Positions 16,263 to 26,000 of a DNA stretch of 40,465 bases are shown here, in pieces (position 1 is the first letter of the stretch; each line of letters begins with the position of its first letter). The notes beneath the pieces are model-generated. The model worked only from the letters and a program-made list of their open reading frames with translations. It had not been told where the DNA came from and did no database searches. Origin of the DNA: Brevundimonas sp. (GTDB taxonomy: Bacteria > Pseudomonadota > Alphaproteobacteria > Caulobacterales > Caulobacteraceae); the NCBI RefSeq assembly GCF_003248455.1, contig NZ_QFNM01000025.1, positions 1-40,465 of the forward strand, in the 5' to 3' direction. The position numbers and the translations under genes are program-made.

Positions 16263-17536
16263 CGCTTTTCTTCCGGTGCCACCCGCCCCATGCCCCACAG
16301 GGCGGCGATGGTGATCAGGGCCGAGATCGCCAGATAGCCGCCGACCGCCGCCGGCCCGAACCGCTCGGCCAGCTTCAGCGCGATATAGGGCGCCAGCGAC
16401 GCGCCCAGGATGCCGGCCAGGTTAAAGGCCATCGACGCGCCGGTATAGCGCACGGCCGTCGGGAAGGGCCGCGCCATCGCCGCGCCGATGGGGCCATAGG
16501 TGCAGCCCATCAGGGCGAACCCCAGCGCGAAAAACACCATCAGCCCGGTCAGCCCGCCCCCGAACAGCGGCGCGAACAGGGCGCCGAACACGCCGATCCC
16601 GACCGAGGAGGCGATCAGCACCCGCACCTGCCCGTACCGGTCCGCCAGCAGCGCCGTCACCGGAATGAAGGCGGCGAAGAACAGCACCCCGATCAGCTGG
16701 ATCGGCAGGACGTCGGCGCGCGCCAGCCCCATGCCCGTCGTCGCCCAGCCCAGGGCGAAAACCGTCATCAGATAGAAGAGGGTGAAGGTCGTCACCCCGC
16801 TGAACGTGCCCAGCGCCAGCGCCGCCTTGTGGCGCGCGAACAGGGTCACGGCCGGCGCCCTGACCCGTTCGTCGCGGTCCACGGCCTTCTGGAACTCGGG
16901 CGTCTCGGTGATCTTCAGCCGGACCCAAAGGCCGACGAACACCAGGATCGCGCTGGCCAGGAACGGAATGCGCCAGCCCCAGCCCTGGAACGCCGCTTCG
17001 CTCAGGGTCGAGGTCAAGATGATGAAGGCGGCGGTGGACAGGACGAAGCCGATGGGCGCGCCCAGCTGCGGGAACATGCCGAACCAGGCCTTCTTCCCGG
17101 GCGGCGCGTTCTCGGTCGCCAACAGCACCGCCCCGCCCCATTCGCCGCCCAGGCCCAGTCCCTGGCCGAACCGGCAAAGGGCCAGCAGCAGCGGCGCCAA
17201 CAGGCCCACCTGCTGGTGCGTCGGCAATAGGCCGATGGCCACGGTCGACAGGCCCATGGTCATCAGGGCCGCCACCAGCGTCGCCTTGCGCCCCACCCGG
17301 TCCCCGAAATGGCCGAAAGCCAAGGCGCCGATGGGCCGGGCGAAGAAGGCGATGGAAAAGGTGGCGAACGACGACAGCAGCGCCGTGCCGGAATCCTCGC
17401 CCGGAAAGAACAGCGTCGGAAACACCAGCACCGCCGCCGTGGCGTAGATGTAGAAGTCGAAGAATTCGATGGTCGTGCCGATCAGGCTGGCGAACAGCAC
17501 GCGGCCGGTGGAGTTCTTCGGCAGGACTTCGGACAT
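16259..17536 (-). CDS. MFS transporter, metabolite:H+ symporter (MHS) type
   Basis: Encodes 425 residues with about 12 membrane helices. The N-terminal IGTTIEFFDFYIYATAAVLVFP, FGHFGDRVGRKATLV (MFS signature after helix 2) and RFGQGLGLGGEWGGAVLLATEN are typical of the MHS group that includes ProP, ShiA and KgtP. Substrates in that group are organic acids, betaines or shikimate; this one cannot be assigned. The ATG at 17536 matches homologous starts. It lies 59 bases downstream of hrpB on the same strand. Confidence 0.88.
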   Translation of the reverse strand: MSEVLPKNSTGRVLFASLIGTTIEFFDFYIYATAAVLVFPTLFFPGEDSGTALLSSFATFSIAFFARPIGALAFGHFGDRVGRKATLVAALMTMGLSTVAIGLLPTHQQVGLLAPLLLALCRFGQGLGLGGEWGGAVLLATENAPPGKKAWFGMFPQLGAPIGFVLSTAAFIILTSTLSEAAFQGWGWRIPFLASAILVFVGLWVRLKITETPEFQKAVDRDERVRAPAVTLFARHKAALALGTFSGVTTFTLFYLMTVFALGWATTGMGLARADVLPIQLIGVLFFAAFIPVTALLADRYGQVRVLIASSVGIGVFGALFAPLFGGGLTGLMVFFALGFALMGCTYGPIGAAMARPFPTAVRYTGASMAFNLAGILGASLAPYIALKLAERFGPAAVGGYLAISALITIAALWGMGRVAPEEKR

Positions 17537-17595
17537 GGTTTCAGGCTCCCAGCAGCCGTTGCGATGCCCGTTAGCCGGGGGCGCCGTCAAGCGGC

Positions 17596-20028
17596 TCAGG
17601 TTCCGCGCGGCTTCGCCCGGTTCGTGGCCTGGGCCTCGGCCGGGTTTTCCGGCCAGGGATGGCGCGGATAGCGCCCGCGCATCTCGGCCCGGACCGCCGC
17701 CCACGACCCGGCCCAGAATCGCGGCAGGTCCTTCGTCACCTGCACCGGCCTGCGCGCCGGCGACAGCAGTGCCAGGGTCAGGGGCGCGCCGTTCGCCACC
17801 GTCGGGTGGGTCGTGACGCCGAACAACTCCTGCACCCGAATATCCACGCGCGGCCCGCCCTCGGCCGCATAATCGATGGCCGCCGATCCCAGGGGCGTCA
17901 CCAGCCGGGTCGGCGCCAGTTCGTCCAGCCGTCGCTGCAGATCCCAGGGGATCAAGCCGCGCAGGGCCTCCGCCAGCCGTCCGTCCCCGATCCCGCTCAG
18001 CGACCTCGCCCCGTCCAGCAACGGCCAGAGCCAGGCCTCGCGCGCAGCCAGCAAGGCCTCGTCCGACACGTCGGGCCAGACGGGATCGCGGTCGTGAAGG
18101 AAGGCCAGCCGCGCCCTCAGTCCCGACGCCTGTTCGCCCCATGTCAGCGCGCCCAGCCCTTCGGCCTCCACCTCGGCCCGCAGGGCCGCGGTCAGCGTCT
18201 TCGCATCCGGCGCGCCGACGACCTTTTCGTCCAGCACGATGGCTCCGATCCGGCGCGAGCGCCGAATCACCGAACGGCCGGACGGCTCGCGCGTCAGCCG
18301 ATCCTCGACCGTGATCATCCGCGTCAGGTCGCCATCCACCGCGCCGGCGTCCAGGCTGGCGGCCAGCCGCACCCGGTCGCGCGCGTCCCCGCCGCCCAGC
18401 TCCGCCACCGCCAGCCAGGGCGCGCGCGCCAGATGGTCGGACGCGTCCACCGCCGCCCCCCGCCCGCTGGCCAGCAGGAACTCGCCCGCCTTGCCCCGCG
18501 CCCTGGCGATCCTTTCGGGAAAGGCCTCGGCCAGCAACAGGCCCGGATCGACGCTTTCGCCAGAGCCGCCGCCCGCCGCCCTGGCCCAGCGGTCCGCCAG
18601 CTTCATCGCATCGCGCGCGCGGGGCGAGCGATCCCGCCCAAGCCCGTTCAGGCGATCGGCCAGATCGACGCCCGATCCGCCCAGCCCCGGCTCGCTCAGG
18701 ACCGCAGCGATCCTCGCGCCGAGCAAGGCGTCGCCCCGGTCGGAGGCGACCGCGACCATATGCGCCAGTCTCGGCGACAGGGGAATTCCCGCCAGCCGCA
18801 TCCCATGCCTGGACAGGCCGCCGTCCGCCTCCAGCGCCCCCAGCCGCACCAGCACCTTGCGCGCCTCGGCCATCGCCCCGGCCGGCGGCGGGTCCAGCAG
18901 GGCCAGCCCCTCGGCCGACCGCGCGCCCCACCGCGCCAGGTCCAGCGCCAGCCCGGTCAGATCGGCCTCCTGGATTTCCGGTCGCTGGTGCGGAACCAGG
19001 CCCCGCGTCTGCGCCTCGTCCCACAGGCGATAGCAGACGCCCGGCTCCGTCCGCCCCGCCCGCCCGCGCCGCTGTTCGGCGGACGAACGGCTGACCCTGA
19101 CGGTCGCCAGCCGCGTCAGGCCGCTGGACGGTTCGAATCGCGGCACGCGAGACAGACCGCCGTCGATCACCACCCGCACCCCTTCGATGGTCAGGCTGGT
19201 TTCCGCGACCGAGGTGGCCAGCACCAGCTTGCGCCTCCCCGGCGCGGCCGGTTCGATGGCGCGATCCTGTTCGGCCCGGTCCAGCCCGCCGTACAGGGGC
19301 GCGACATCCACATTCGCCAATCTCAGCTGCTCGGCGACCAGTCGGGCGACGCGGTGGATTTCCCCCTGTCCCGGCAGGAAGGCCAGGACCGACCCCGCCT
19401 CTTCGCCCAGAGCGGTCAGGCAGGCGCGCGCCATCGCCTCTTCGAACCGCTCGGCCGGATTGCGCCCCAGATAGCGGGTCTCGACCGGGAAGGCCCGCCC
19501 TTGCGCCTCTATGACCGGCGCCGGGTCGAGCAGGCGGGACACGCCGACCACGTCCAGCGTCGCCGACATGACCAGCAGTCGCAGATCGTCGCGCAGCAGC
19601 CCTTGCGTCTCGCGCGCCAGGGCCAGACCCAGATCGGCGTCCAGGCTGCGCTCGTGGAACTCGTCGAACAGCACCGCCCCCACGCCCTCCAGCCCCGGAT
19701 CGTCCAGGATCATGCGCGTGAAGACGCCTTCCGTGATCACCTCGATGCGGGTGCCCGGACCGATCCGACTCTGCAGCCGCGTACGATAGCCGACGGCTCC
19801 GCCCGCCGTCTGGCCCAGCATCGCCGCCATCCGGTCCGCCGCCGCCCGCGCCGCCAGCCGGCGCGGCTCCAGCACCAGCACCTTGCCGTCGCCCAGCCAC
19901 GGCTGATCCAGCAGGGCCAGGGGGACGACCGTTGTCTTGCCCGCACCGGGCGGCGCCGCCAGCACGGCCGTGTTCCCCTGGCTCAGGGCGGCCTTCAGCG
20001 GCTCAAGAACGGCGTGTATCGGCAGCAT
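17596..20028 (-). CDS. hrpB: ATP-dependent helicase HrpB
   Basis: Encodes 810 residues, the usual HrpB length. It is a DEAH/RHA-type helicase: Walker A AAPPGAGKTT around K31, motif II DEFH in VLFDEFHERSLDADLGLAL, motif III VMSATLD, and motif VI QRRGRAGRTEPGVCYRLW. The C-terminal HrpB-specific domain (RPVQVTKDLPRFWAGSW, RYPRHPWPENP) is intact. The cellular role of HrpB is poorly known in most bacteria. It reads away from the APC permease, with 146 bases between the starts. Confidence 0.93.
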   Translation of the reverse strand: MLPIHAVLEPLKAALSQGNTAVLAAPPGAGKTTVVPLALLDQPWLGDGKVLVLEPRRLAARAAADRMAAMLGQTAGGAVGYRTRLQSRIGPGTRIEVITEGVFTRMILDDPGLEGVGAVLFDEFHERSLDADLGLALARETQGLLRDDLRLLVMSATLDVVGVSRLLDPAPVIEAQGRAFPVETRYLGRNPAERFEEAMARACLTALGEEAGSVLAFLPGQGEIHRVARLVAEQLRLANVDVAPLYGGLDRAEQDRAIEPAAPGRRKLVLATSVAETSLTIEGVRVVIDGGLSRVPRFEPSSGLTRLATVRVSRSSAEQRRGRAGRTEPGVCYRLWDEAQTRGLVPHQRPEIQEADLTGLALDLARWGARSAEGLALLDPPPAGAMAEARKVLVRLGALEADGGLSRHGMRLAGIPLSPRLAHMVAVASDRGDALLGARIAAVLSEPGLGGSGVDLADRLNGLGRDRSPRARDAMKLADRWARAAGGGSGESVDPGLLLAEAFPERIARARGKAGEFLLASGRGAAVDASDHLARAPWLAVAELGGGDARDRVRLAASLDAGAVDGDLTRMITVEDRLTREPSGRSVIRRSRRIGAIVLDEKVVGAPDAKTLTAALRAEVEAEGLGALTWGEQASGLRARLAFLHDRDPVWPDVSDEALLAAREAWLWPLLDGARSLSGIGDGRLAEALRGLIPWDLQRRLDELAPTRLVTPLGSAAIDYAAEGGPRVDIRVQELFGVTTHPTVANGAPLTLALLSPARRPVQVTKDLPRFWAGSWAAVRAEMRGRYPRHPWPENPAEAQATNRAKPRGT

Positions 20029-20174
20029 GACCGGCCTGTAGCCGACTGCGGGGCGATCACGAAAGCGTCGTCTGGTCTTTACTGCGCCGTCATGCGCGTT
20101 GCGCGCCGCGTCATCCGCCGCTAGCGTCCGGCCAAACCCAGCCGAGGGCGGGTTGTAACGTGGGGGTACTATCT

Positions 20175-21749
20175 ATGTGGCGCGTTAAGTCGCTCGACGC
20201 GATTCTTGCCACGGCCGAGAAGAAGTCGCTTCATCGGTCGCTTGGTCCTGTTCAACTGACGCTTCTGGGCATAGGCGCCATCATCGGCACCGGCATCTTC
20301 GTTCTTACGGCCTCCGCCGCCCAGAAGGCCGGCCCTGGCATGATGATCAGCTTCGTCATCGCCGGCGCCGTCTGCGCCGTGGCCGCGCTGTGTTATTCCG
20401 AACTGGCGGCCATGGCCCCCGTATCGGGCTCGGCCTACACCTACACCTATGCGGTGATGGGCGAGCTGCTGGCCTGGACGGTCGGCTGGGCGCTGATCCT
20501 GGAGTACGCCGTCGCCGCCTCGGCCGTGTCGGTGGGCTGGTCCGGCTATGTGTTGGGGCTGATAGAACAGGGGCTTGGTTTCGACTTCCCCGACCTCCTG
20601 TCCGCCGGACCGACCTGGTCGATGAACGGCTTCATCCCGACGCCCGATTTCTCGGCCGGCGTCGTCAACATTCCCGCCATCGTGGTCGCCCTGCTGGTGA
20701 CGGCGCTGCTGATGGTCGGCACGACGGAATCGGCGCGCGTCAACGCCGTGCTGGTGGCGATCAAGGTCGTGGCCCTGACCGTCTTCATCATCATCACCTT
20801 GCCCGCGATCAAGTCCGCCAACCTTTCGCCCTTCGCTCCCAATGGACTGTTCGGACAGTATTCGGGCATGGGCGTCGTCGGCGCTGCCGCCTCGATCTTC
20901 TTCGCCTATGTCGGATTCGACGCCGTCTCGACCGCCGCCGAAGAAACCAAGAACCCGCAGCGCAACGTGCCCATCGGCCTAATCGGCTCCCTGGCCATCT
21001 GCACCGTCTTCTATCTGCTGGTCGCCCTGGGCGCCGCCGGCGCCATCGGCGCGCAACCGGTCCTGGGCGCCGCCGGCGAAGCGGTCCAGCCGGGCTCGCC
21101 GGCCTTCGTCGCCGCCTGCGCCCTGCCCGCAAACGCCGATCGCCTGGTCTGCTCCAACGAGGCCCTCGCCCATGTGCTGCGCGTCGTCGGCCATCCGCAG
21201 ATCGGCAACGCCCTGGGCACCGCCGCCCTGCTGGCGCTGCCCTCGGTCATCCTGATGATGATCTATGGCCAGACCCGCATCTTCTTCGTCATGGCGCGCG
21301 ACGGCCTGCTGCCGGAAGGCCTGACCAAGATCCACTCGAAGTGGAAGACGCCCTATATCGTGACCCTGGCGACGGGCATCGCGGTGGCCATCGCCGGCGC
21401 CCTGTTCCCCGTCGGTCAGCTAGCCGACATCTCCAACTCCGGCACCCTGTTCGCCTTCTTCATGGTGTCGATCGCGGTGTTGGTGCTGCGGGTGAAGGAT
21501 CCGAACCGCAAACGGCCTTTCCGCACCCCGCTGATCTGGGTTTTCGCGCCGCTGTCGGCCTTCGGTTGCGCCTTCCTGTTCTGGAACCTGCCGCATGACG
21601 CCAAGATGGTGCTGCCGATCTGGGGCGGCGTCGGCCTGGTGATCTACTTCCTGTACGGCTACCGCAAGAGCCACCTCGGTCGTGGCCGGGTCGAGGTTCA
21701 CGAGACCGACGCCGACGCGCCGCCGCCGCCGGTTCCGCCGATCAGCTAA
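20175..21749 (+). CDS. APC family amino-acid permease
   Basis: Encodes 524 residues with 12 or more membrane helices. LTLLGIGAIIGTGIFVLTASAA is the hallmark helix 1 of the APC superfamily, and FFAYVGFDAVSTAAEETKNPQRNVP is the helix 6 to loop signature of the cationic amino-acid transporter (CAT, YfnA-like) branch. A large loop of about 60 residues with two cysteines (VAACALPANADRLVCS) lies between two helices. ATG at 20175 is chosen over an in-frame GTG at 20160, because the G-run that would serve as ribosome-binding site covers that GTG. A strong terminator follows directly. Confidence 0.9.
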   Translation: MWRVKSLDAILATAEKKSLHRSLGPVQLTLLGIGAIIGTGIFVLTASAAQKAGPGMMISFVIAGAVCAVAALCYSELAAMAPVSGSAYTYTYAVMGELLAWTVGWALILEYAVAASAVSVGWSGYVLGLIEQGLGFDFPDLLSAGPTWSMNGFIPTPDFSAGVVNIPAIVVALLVTALLMVGTTESARVNAVLVAIKVVALTVFIIITLPAIKSANLSPFAPNGLFGQYSGMGVVGAAASIFFAYVGFDAVSTAAEETKNPQRNVPIGLIGSLAICTVFYLLVALGAAGAIGAQPVLGAAGEAVQPGSPAFVAACALPANADRLVCSNEALAHVLRVVGHPQIGNALGTAALLALPSVILMMIYGQTRIFFVMARDGLLPEGLTKIHSKWKTPYIVTLATGIAVAIAGALFPVGQLADISNSGTLFAFFMVSIAVLVLRVKDPNRKRPFRTPLIWVFAPLSAFGCAFLFWNLPHDAKMVLPIWGGVGLVIYFLYGYRKSHLGRGRVEVHETDADAPPPPVPPIS

Positions 21750-21751
21750 GA

Positions 21752-21784
21752 AGAAAGGCCCCGGATCGCTCCGGGGCCTTTTTT
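21752..21784 (+). terminator. Rho-independent terminator after the APC permease
   Basis: A 12-base perfect stem (AAAGGCCCCGGA, loop TCGC, then the complement) runs straight into a run of eight T residues. It ends the permease transcript and separates it from the tRNA-Leu gene on the other strand, whose 3' CCA starts four bases beyond. Confidence 0.93.
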
Positions 21785-21787
21785 GCT

Positions 21788-21872
21788 TGGTGCGGATGAG
21801 AGGACTCGAACCTCCACGCCTCGCGGCGCTGGAACCTAAATCCAGTGCGTCTACCAGTTCCGCCACATCCGC
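21788..21872 (-). tRNA. tRNA-Leu, anticodon UAG
   Basis: The minus strand folds as a class II tRNA of 85 bases with an encoded CCA. The acceptor GCGGATG pairs with CATCCGC, and the discriminator is A. The anticodon arm is CTGGA-TTTAGGT-TCCAG, giving TAG at positions 34-36. A long variable arm (CGCCGCGAGGCG) and the T loop GTTCGAGTC are present. It reads CUA and other CUN codons. Confidence 0.96.
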
Positions 21873-21920
21873 GTCGGGCAGGCCGTCGCCTCTAGAGGCT
21901 GGCGGCGGCCAGGGCAAGGG

Positions 21921-22280
21921 TCAACGACGTCCCGCCACCAGTTCGTTGCGGATCGTGCGGCCCAGAGGATCGCGCGCCCGCCATGTCTCGCCCACCTCGA
22001 CCTGCACCATCCGACTGCAGAAGCGCGGCAGGATTTGGCGAGGGCTGAAGCCGCTCAGGCAAATCCGCCCGTCCTCGGCCGTCCAGCGCGCGCTCAGCCG
22101 CCGACCGTCGGAAAACTGCGACGTGTATCGGCCGTCCGGCTCGAAGAAATGCTTCACCCACTGGCCGTTGGGATAATGGGACACGATGGTATTGCCGAAG
22201 GCGTTGGACATGTCCGCGCTGGCGGGCCATGCCGCGGCCATCGTCGCGGCCAGGCCGGCGATCAGGAACCCCTTGTTCAT
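21921..22280 (-). CDS. Small secreted protein of unknown function
   Basis: Encodes 119 residues. MNKGFLIAGLAATMAAAWPASA is a clear Sec signal peptide with an AxA site. The mature part of about 97 residues has repeated beta-strand-like phrases (IVSHYPNGQWVKHFFEPDGRYTSQF is split by turns at NG and DG) and two cysteines (ICLSG, FCSR) that could form a disulphide. No family was recognised. GAGGG sits before the ATG. It is 75 bases downstream of dps on the same strand, and no terminator is seen between them. Confidence 0.75.
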   Translation of the reverse strand: MNKGFLIAGLAATMAAAWPASADMSNAFGNTIVSHYPNGQWVKHFFEPDGRYTSQFSDGRRLSARWTAEDGRICLSGFSPRQILPRFCSRMVQVEVGETWRARDPLGRTIRNELVAGRR

Positions 22281-22354
22281 TCATCCCTCTTGCGCCGCCT
22301 CGGCATCGACTATCGACGATACATAAGCCGGCGCAAGCGGGACGGTTCCGCGCC

Positions 22355-22870
22355 TCAGCCGTTTCCGCGACGACCCGTTTCGAACAGGAACCAGACGCGC
22401 TTCTCTGTCTCGTCGATCCAGTTCTCGAGCAGGCTGGCGGTGGCGACATCGTTGTGCTCGTCGCACAGGTCGTGGACTTCGCGCATCCGATTGATCAGGT
22501 CGTGATTGTCGTCGCGAAGCTCGGCCAGCATGTCCAGCGGATCGACATAATCGGCGTCATTGTCCAGCACGCGCGATTCCCGGGCGATCTGTCCGATGGA
22601 GCGCAGGGTCGCCCCGCCGATCTTGCGCGCCCGTTCGGCCATCGGATCGGTCATGGCCAGGATTTCGGCCGACTGCTCGTCCAGCAGCAGGTGATAGTCG
22701 CGGAAATGCGGCCCCGACACGTGCCAGTGGAAATTCTTGGTCTTGATGTACAGGGCGAAAGTGTCCGCCAGCAGGGTCGTCAGCGCGGCGGAAATGCCCC
22801 GCGTCGCCTCTTCCGACAGACTGGTGGGCGTCCTCAGCGGCGCCAGGCGCTTTTCACGGGCAGTGACCAT
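22355..22870 (-). CDS. dps: Dps/ferritin-like DNA-protection protein
   Basis: Encodes 171 residues. Dps forms a 12-subunit shell that oxidises and stores iron and protects DNA. The inter-subunit ferroxidase ligands align with known Dps: H48 in KNFHWHVSG, H60 and D64 in YHLLLDEQ, D75 and E79 in MTDPMAER. The N-terminal tail (TAREKRLAPLR) is basic and could bind DNA. The ATG at 22870 has AGGAG before it. It is the last chromosomal gene before the left island boundary, 120 bases away. Confidence 0.93.
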   Translation of the reverse strand: MVTAREKRLAPLRTPTSLSEEATRGISAALTTLLADTFALYIKTKNFHWHVSGPHFRDYHLLLDEQSAEILAMTDPMAERARKIGGATLRSIGQIARESRVLDNDADYVDPLDMLAELRDDNHDLINRMREVHDLCDEHNDVATASLLENWIDETEKRVWFLFETGRRGNG

Positions 22871-22989
22871 GGTCGTTCTCCTCAGCAACGGTCCGCCGTC
22901 AAGCTAAGCGCGCCCACGCCCAAGCGAAAGCCCTGGCTGCGATCAATAATGCTGACTCAATACGGCTCGATCGCATGGCCCGAACGGGC

Positions 22990-23020
22990 GGCGGTGGCTG
23001 GGGAACCAGGACTCGAACCT
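22990..23020. repeat. Left attachment site (att), copy of tRNA-Gln 3' end
   Basis: The minus strand holds the T-loop and acceptor 3' half AGGTTCGAGTCCTGGTTCC, then CCAGCCA, with no matching 5' half beside it. The same 31 bases with one C/T change occur in the intact tRNA-Gln at 38029-38059. It sits 17 bases beyond the stop of the tricorn-type protease gene. Confidence 0.75.
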
Positions 23021-23037
23021 CCGCGTGGGCGCCGAGT

Positions 23038-26000
23038 TCAAGGCGCCGGCGTCAGCCCGGAATTGGCGGAGTCCCCTTCGATCAAACGTCGCATGACCTC
23101 CGCAACTGCGGCTTCGAGCTGAACGTCGCGGCCCTGGGCCATGTCACGCAGCGTAAGATCGATTGGCAGCGTTGGCTGGACAGCCTGCCCCTCCAGGGCA
23201 TAGGCGCCCTGAACGTCGGTCATTGTGTATTGAGGCACATTGATCAGGCCGCCGTCCAGCAGGGTGGGCGCGCCGCCGCCGCCTGAGACCCCGCCCCAAG
23301 TCGGTGTCCCGACGATCGGCCCGACATTCTGCGCCTTGAAATAATAGGCGTAGGTGTCGCAGCCCGAGCCGCAGTAGGCGTTGGTGATCAGGACCTTGGG
23401 GCCGCCGAGATGCGGCGCCGGCGTGGTGGAGCTGCGCCCCTGCGGCATTATCCAGCGACTGAGTTCGGGCGCGGTCAGAGTCTGGATAAGATAGTCGGCG
23501 GCCATGCCGCCGCCGTTGTAGCGGACATCGACCACAAACCCCTCGCGCTCGTGCTGGGCGTAACGCGCCGCGTTGAACTCGGCCATGCCGCTTTCCATCG
23601 TGTCGGACGAGTGCAGATAGCCGACCCGGCCGCCGCCCAATCGGTCGACGATGGCCTGCCGCTCGTCGAGCCAGGCGGCGAACCTCAGCGGCGCGTCGTT
23701 CTCGACTGGCTTTATCCTGGCGCAGCGCTCGTCGCCTTTCCGGCCGGACGCCGACAAGCACAGCTGCGTCGGCTTGCCCGCCGCATCCTGAAGATACTCG
23801 GCGAGATCGCGCTCGGCCGTCACCGGCTGTCCGGCGATGCTGACGATGACATCGCCGACGGCCGCCCCCAGATCCAGGTCGTCAAGCGGAGCCGCCGGGC
23901 CGTCGCCGAACATGGGCGCGGAGTAGATGCGTTTGAGCCGGTAGCGCCCATGCTCGATCTCGACATCCGCTGCAAGCGATCCGGGAGCCGGCCTGCGATC
24001 TCCGCCGTTGTCGGTGAACGAGGGTGCGACATCGGCGTGGCTGAGATGAAGCTCCCCCATCATGTCCTCGAGAAGATAGGTCAGGTCAGCGCGGCTTCGG
24101 ACGCGCTCGCTCAAGGGCAGATAGAGGGCGCGCCAGGCGGCGTAATTCGGCGTCGGGTGGGTCGGATCATGCAGGAGGTATTCGACCTGTCGGATCGCGT
24201 CACCTGCCATCTGACGCCATTCCCGTCGTGGTTCCACGACCGCAACGGCCTGATCCAGCGCGAGGGTGCGCGTCCTGGCCACCGCCCCCTCAGAGAGATC
24301 AGCCACCTTCCAGTCGTCGCCCGTCCGATACAGGGCCTTGCTGCGGTTCCGCGACATCCGGAAACTGGTCGTGAACCGTTCGAACAGATCGCCGGGATAG
24401 AAGCCGCCGATGTCCGTGATGAGCTCGACCGGAGCGGCCTCTTCGGAGTCTGCGTCGATGGACAAAAGCGCCTGCGTCGACGTCATCGAGAACACCTGCA
24501 TTCCGGCGGGATTGCGGGTCTCGAGCAAATAAAGGCTCCCGGGGGCTTCGCCGGCGTAAACGCCCTCGTATCGCCGGGCGGGGACGGCCGAGGCGCGTGG
24601 CCTGCTCCATCCTTGGCCTTGAGGCCGGACGGAGAAGACTTTCCGCGTCGCGGGCTTGCGCACCTGACCGGTCTGATCGAGGTAGCCGTGTCCGGGCGGC
24701 GTATTGTTGCTGGCGCTGAACCACAGTCTTTCGCCGTCAGCGTCCCAGGCCGGATCGCGGGCGTCGACCTCGGAAGGCGAGACCTGAACCGAGCGTCCAT
24801 CGTGCGCGGACCAAACGAACACCGCCGACAGTCCGCTTGAAAGACTCCGGCTATAGGCTAGACGGTCGCCGTTCTTCGACCAGACCGCTCCCCATCGCGA
24901 CCAGGCCATCCTCGGGGTCGCGCGAGCTTCTCGATCGATCTGCCTGGGCTCCCGCCCCGGTTCCGCGACCCAGACATTGGCCATCAGGTCCAGATAGACC
25001 ACCCGCCGGCCGTCCGAAGACCACACGGGCGCCTGATAGTAGGCCGAGGTCTCGAACGGAAGAAGCGTAGCCACATCCTCTCCCTCTCCGCCGATCCGAA
25101 CGAGTTGATTGTGGCCGACCGCGTCTGAAAAGACCGACACCTGACCTTCGCGGATGAAGGCGGGCGCGCGCTCGACGTGATCGGAATCGCCATGGACTCG
25201 CAGTTGACCTGCCGCATCGATCAACAAGGTGCGGCCGCGCGCCTCTATCGCAACCTCGCCGACATCCGAGACGTCCGCGTCGATGACGGATTTGGAGAGA
25301 TCGACGGTCGTCGGCCGCGCCCCCGGGTCATCTCCCACCGGGCGAATGGGCAGCCGCGCAGCGGTCCCAGTGGTCGGGTCAAAGACGCTGATCCCGTTCA
25401 ACTGGGCGAAGATGATGCCGCCGGGCCCGGCGGATGCGCTCTTGATGTCGAGCGTGCCGGGATCAAACACCCTCACGATCGCCTCTGTCGCCGGATCGTA
25501 TCTGTAAAGGCCTGTGCGGCCGTCCCGGTCCGACAGAAAATAGAGCGCGCCATCGATCCACATCGGGTCGTGGTCGTTACCCAAGGGTCCCGGAAGATCC
25601 CGCTGCGCCATCGTTTGGGGATCGACGAGCAGGATGCGCCGCTGATCGCCCCCGCGATACTGTTTCCAACTGATGTTGATCAGTTGTTGCGGTTCGACGG
25701 CCACCCGCAGACCGTCCTCCGAATAGGCCACGTTATAAGCGAGTGGATAGTCGAGGGCGGCCGAGGGCCCGCCCTCGACCGGCACGGCGAACACGCGCGG
25801 CAGACCATACATGGGATAGAAGGTGTCGCGGGTGGAGCGGAACCGGATCGTCCGTCCGTCCGCGCTCCAGCCAACGACCTCCTCGGCTTGACCGGCGAAC
25901 GTCAGCCGCCGCGCCGCGCCGCCCTCGACAGGCATCACATAGACATCGGCGTCGCCGCCATAGGCGGCGGAATAGGCGATCTGGGTTCCGTCGGGTGAAA

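Noticed and set aside
21682..22176. Plus-strand frame containing MRGLEPPRLAALEP
   Set aside because: This phrase is the usual false translation of a tRNA on the other strand, here tRNA-Leu.
22990..23060. A second complete tRNA at the left att site
   Set aside because: Only the T-loop and 3' acceptor half fit. The T stem mismatches at two positions and no 5' half pairs, so it is a duplicated end and not a gene.
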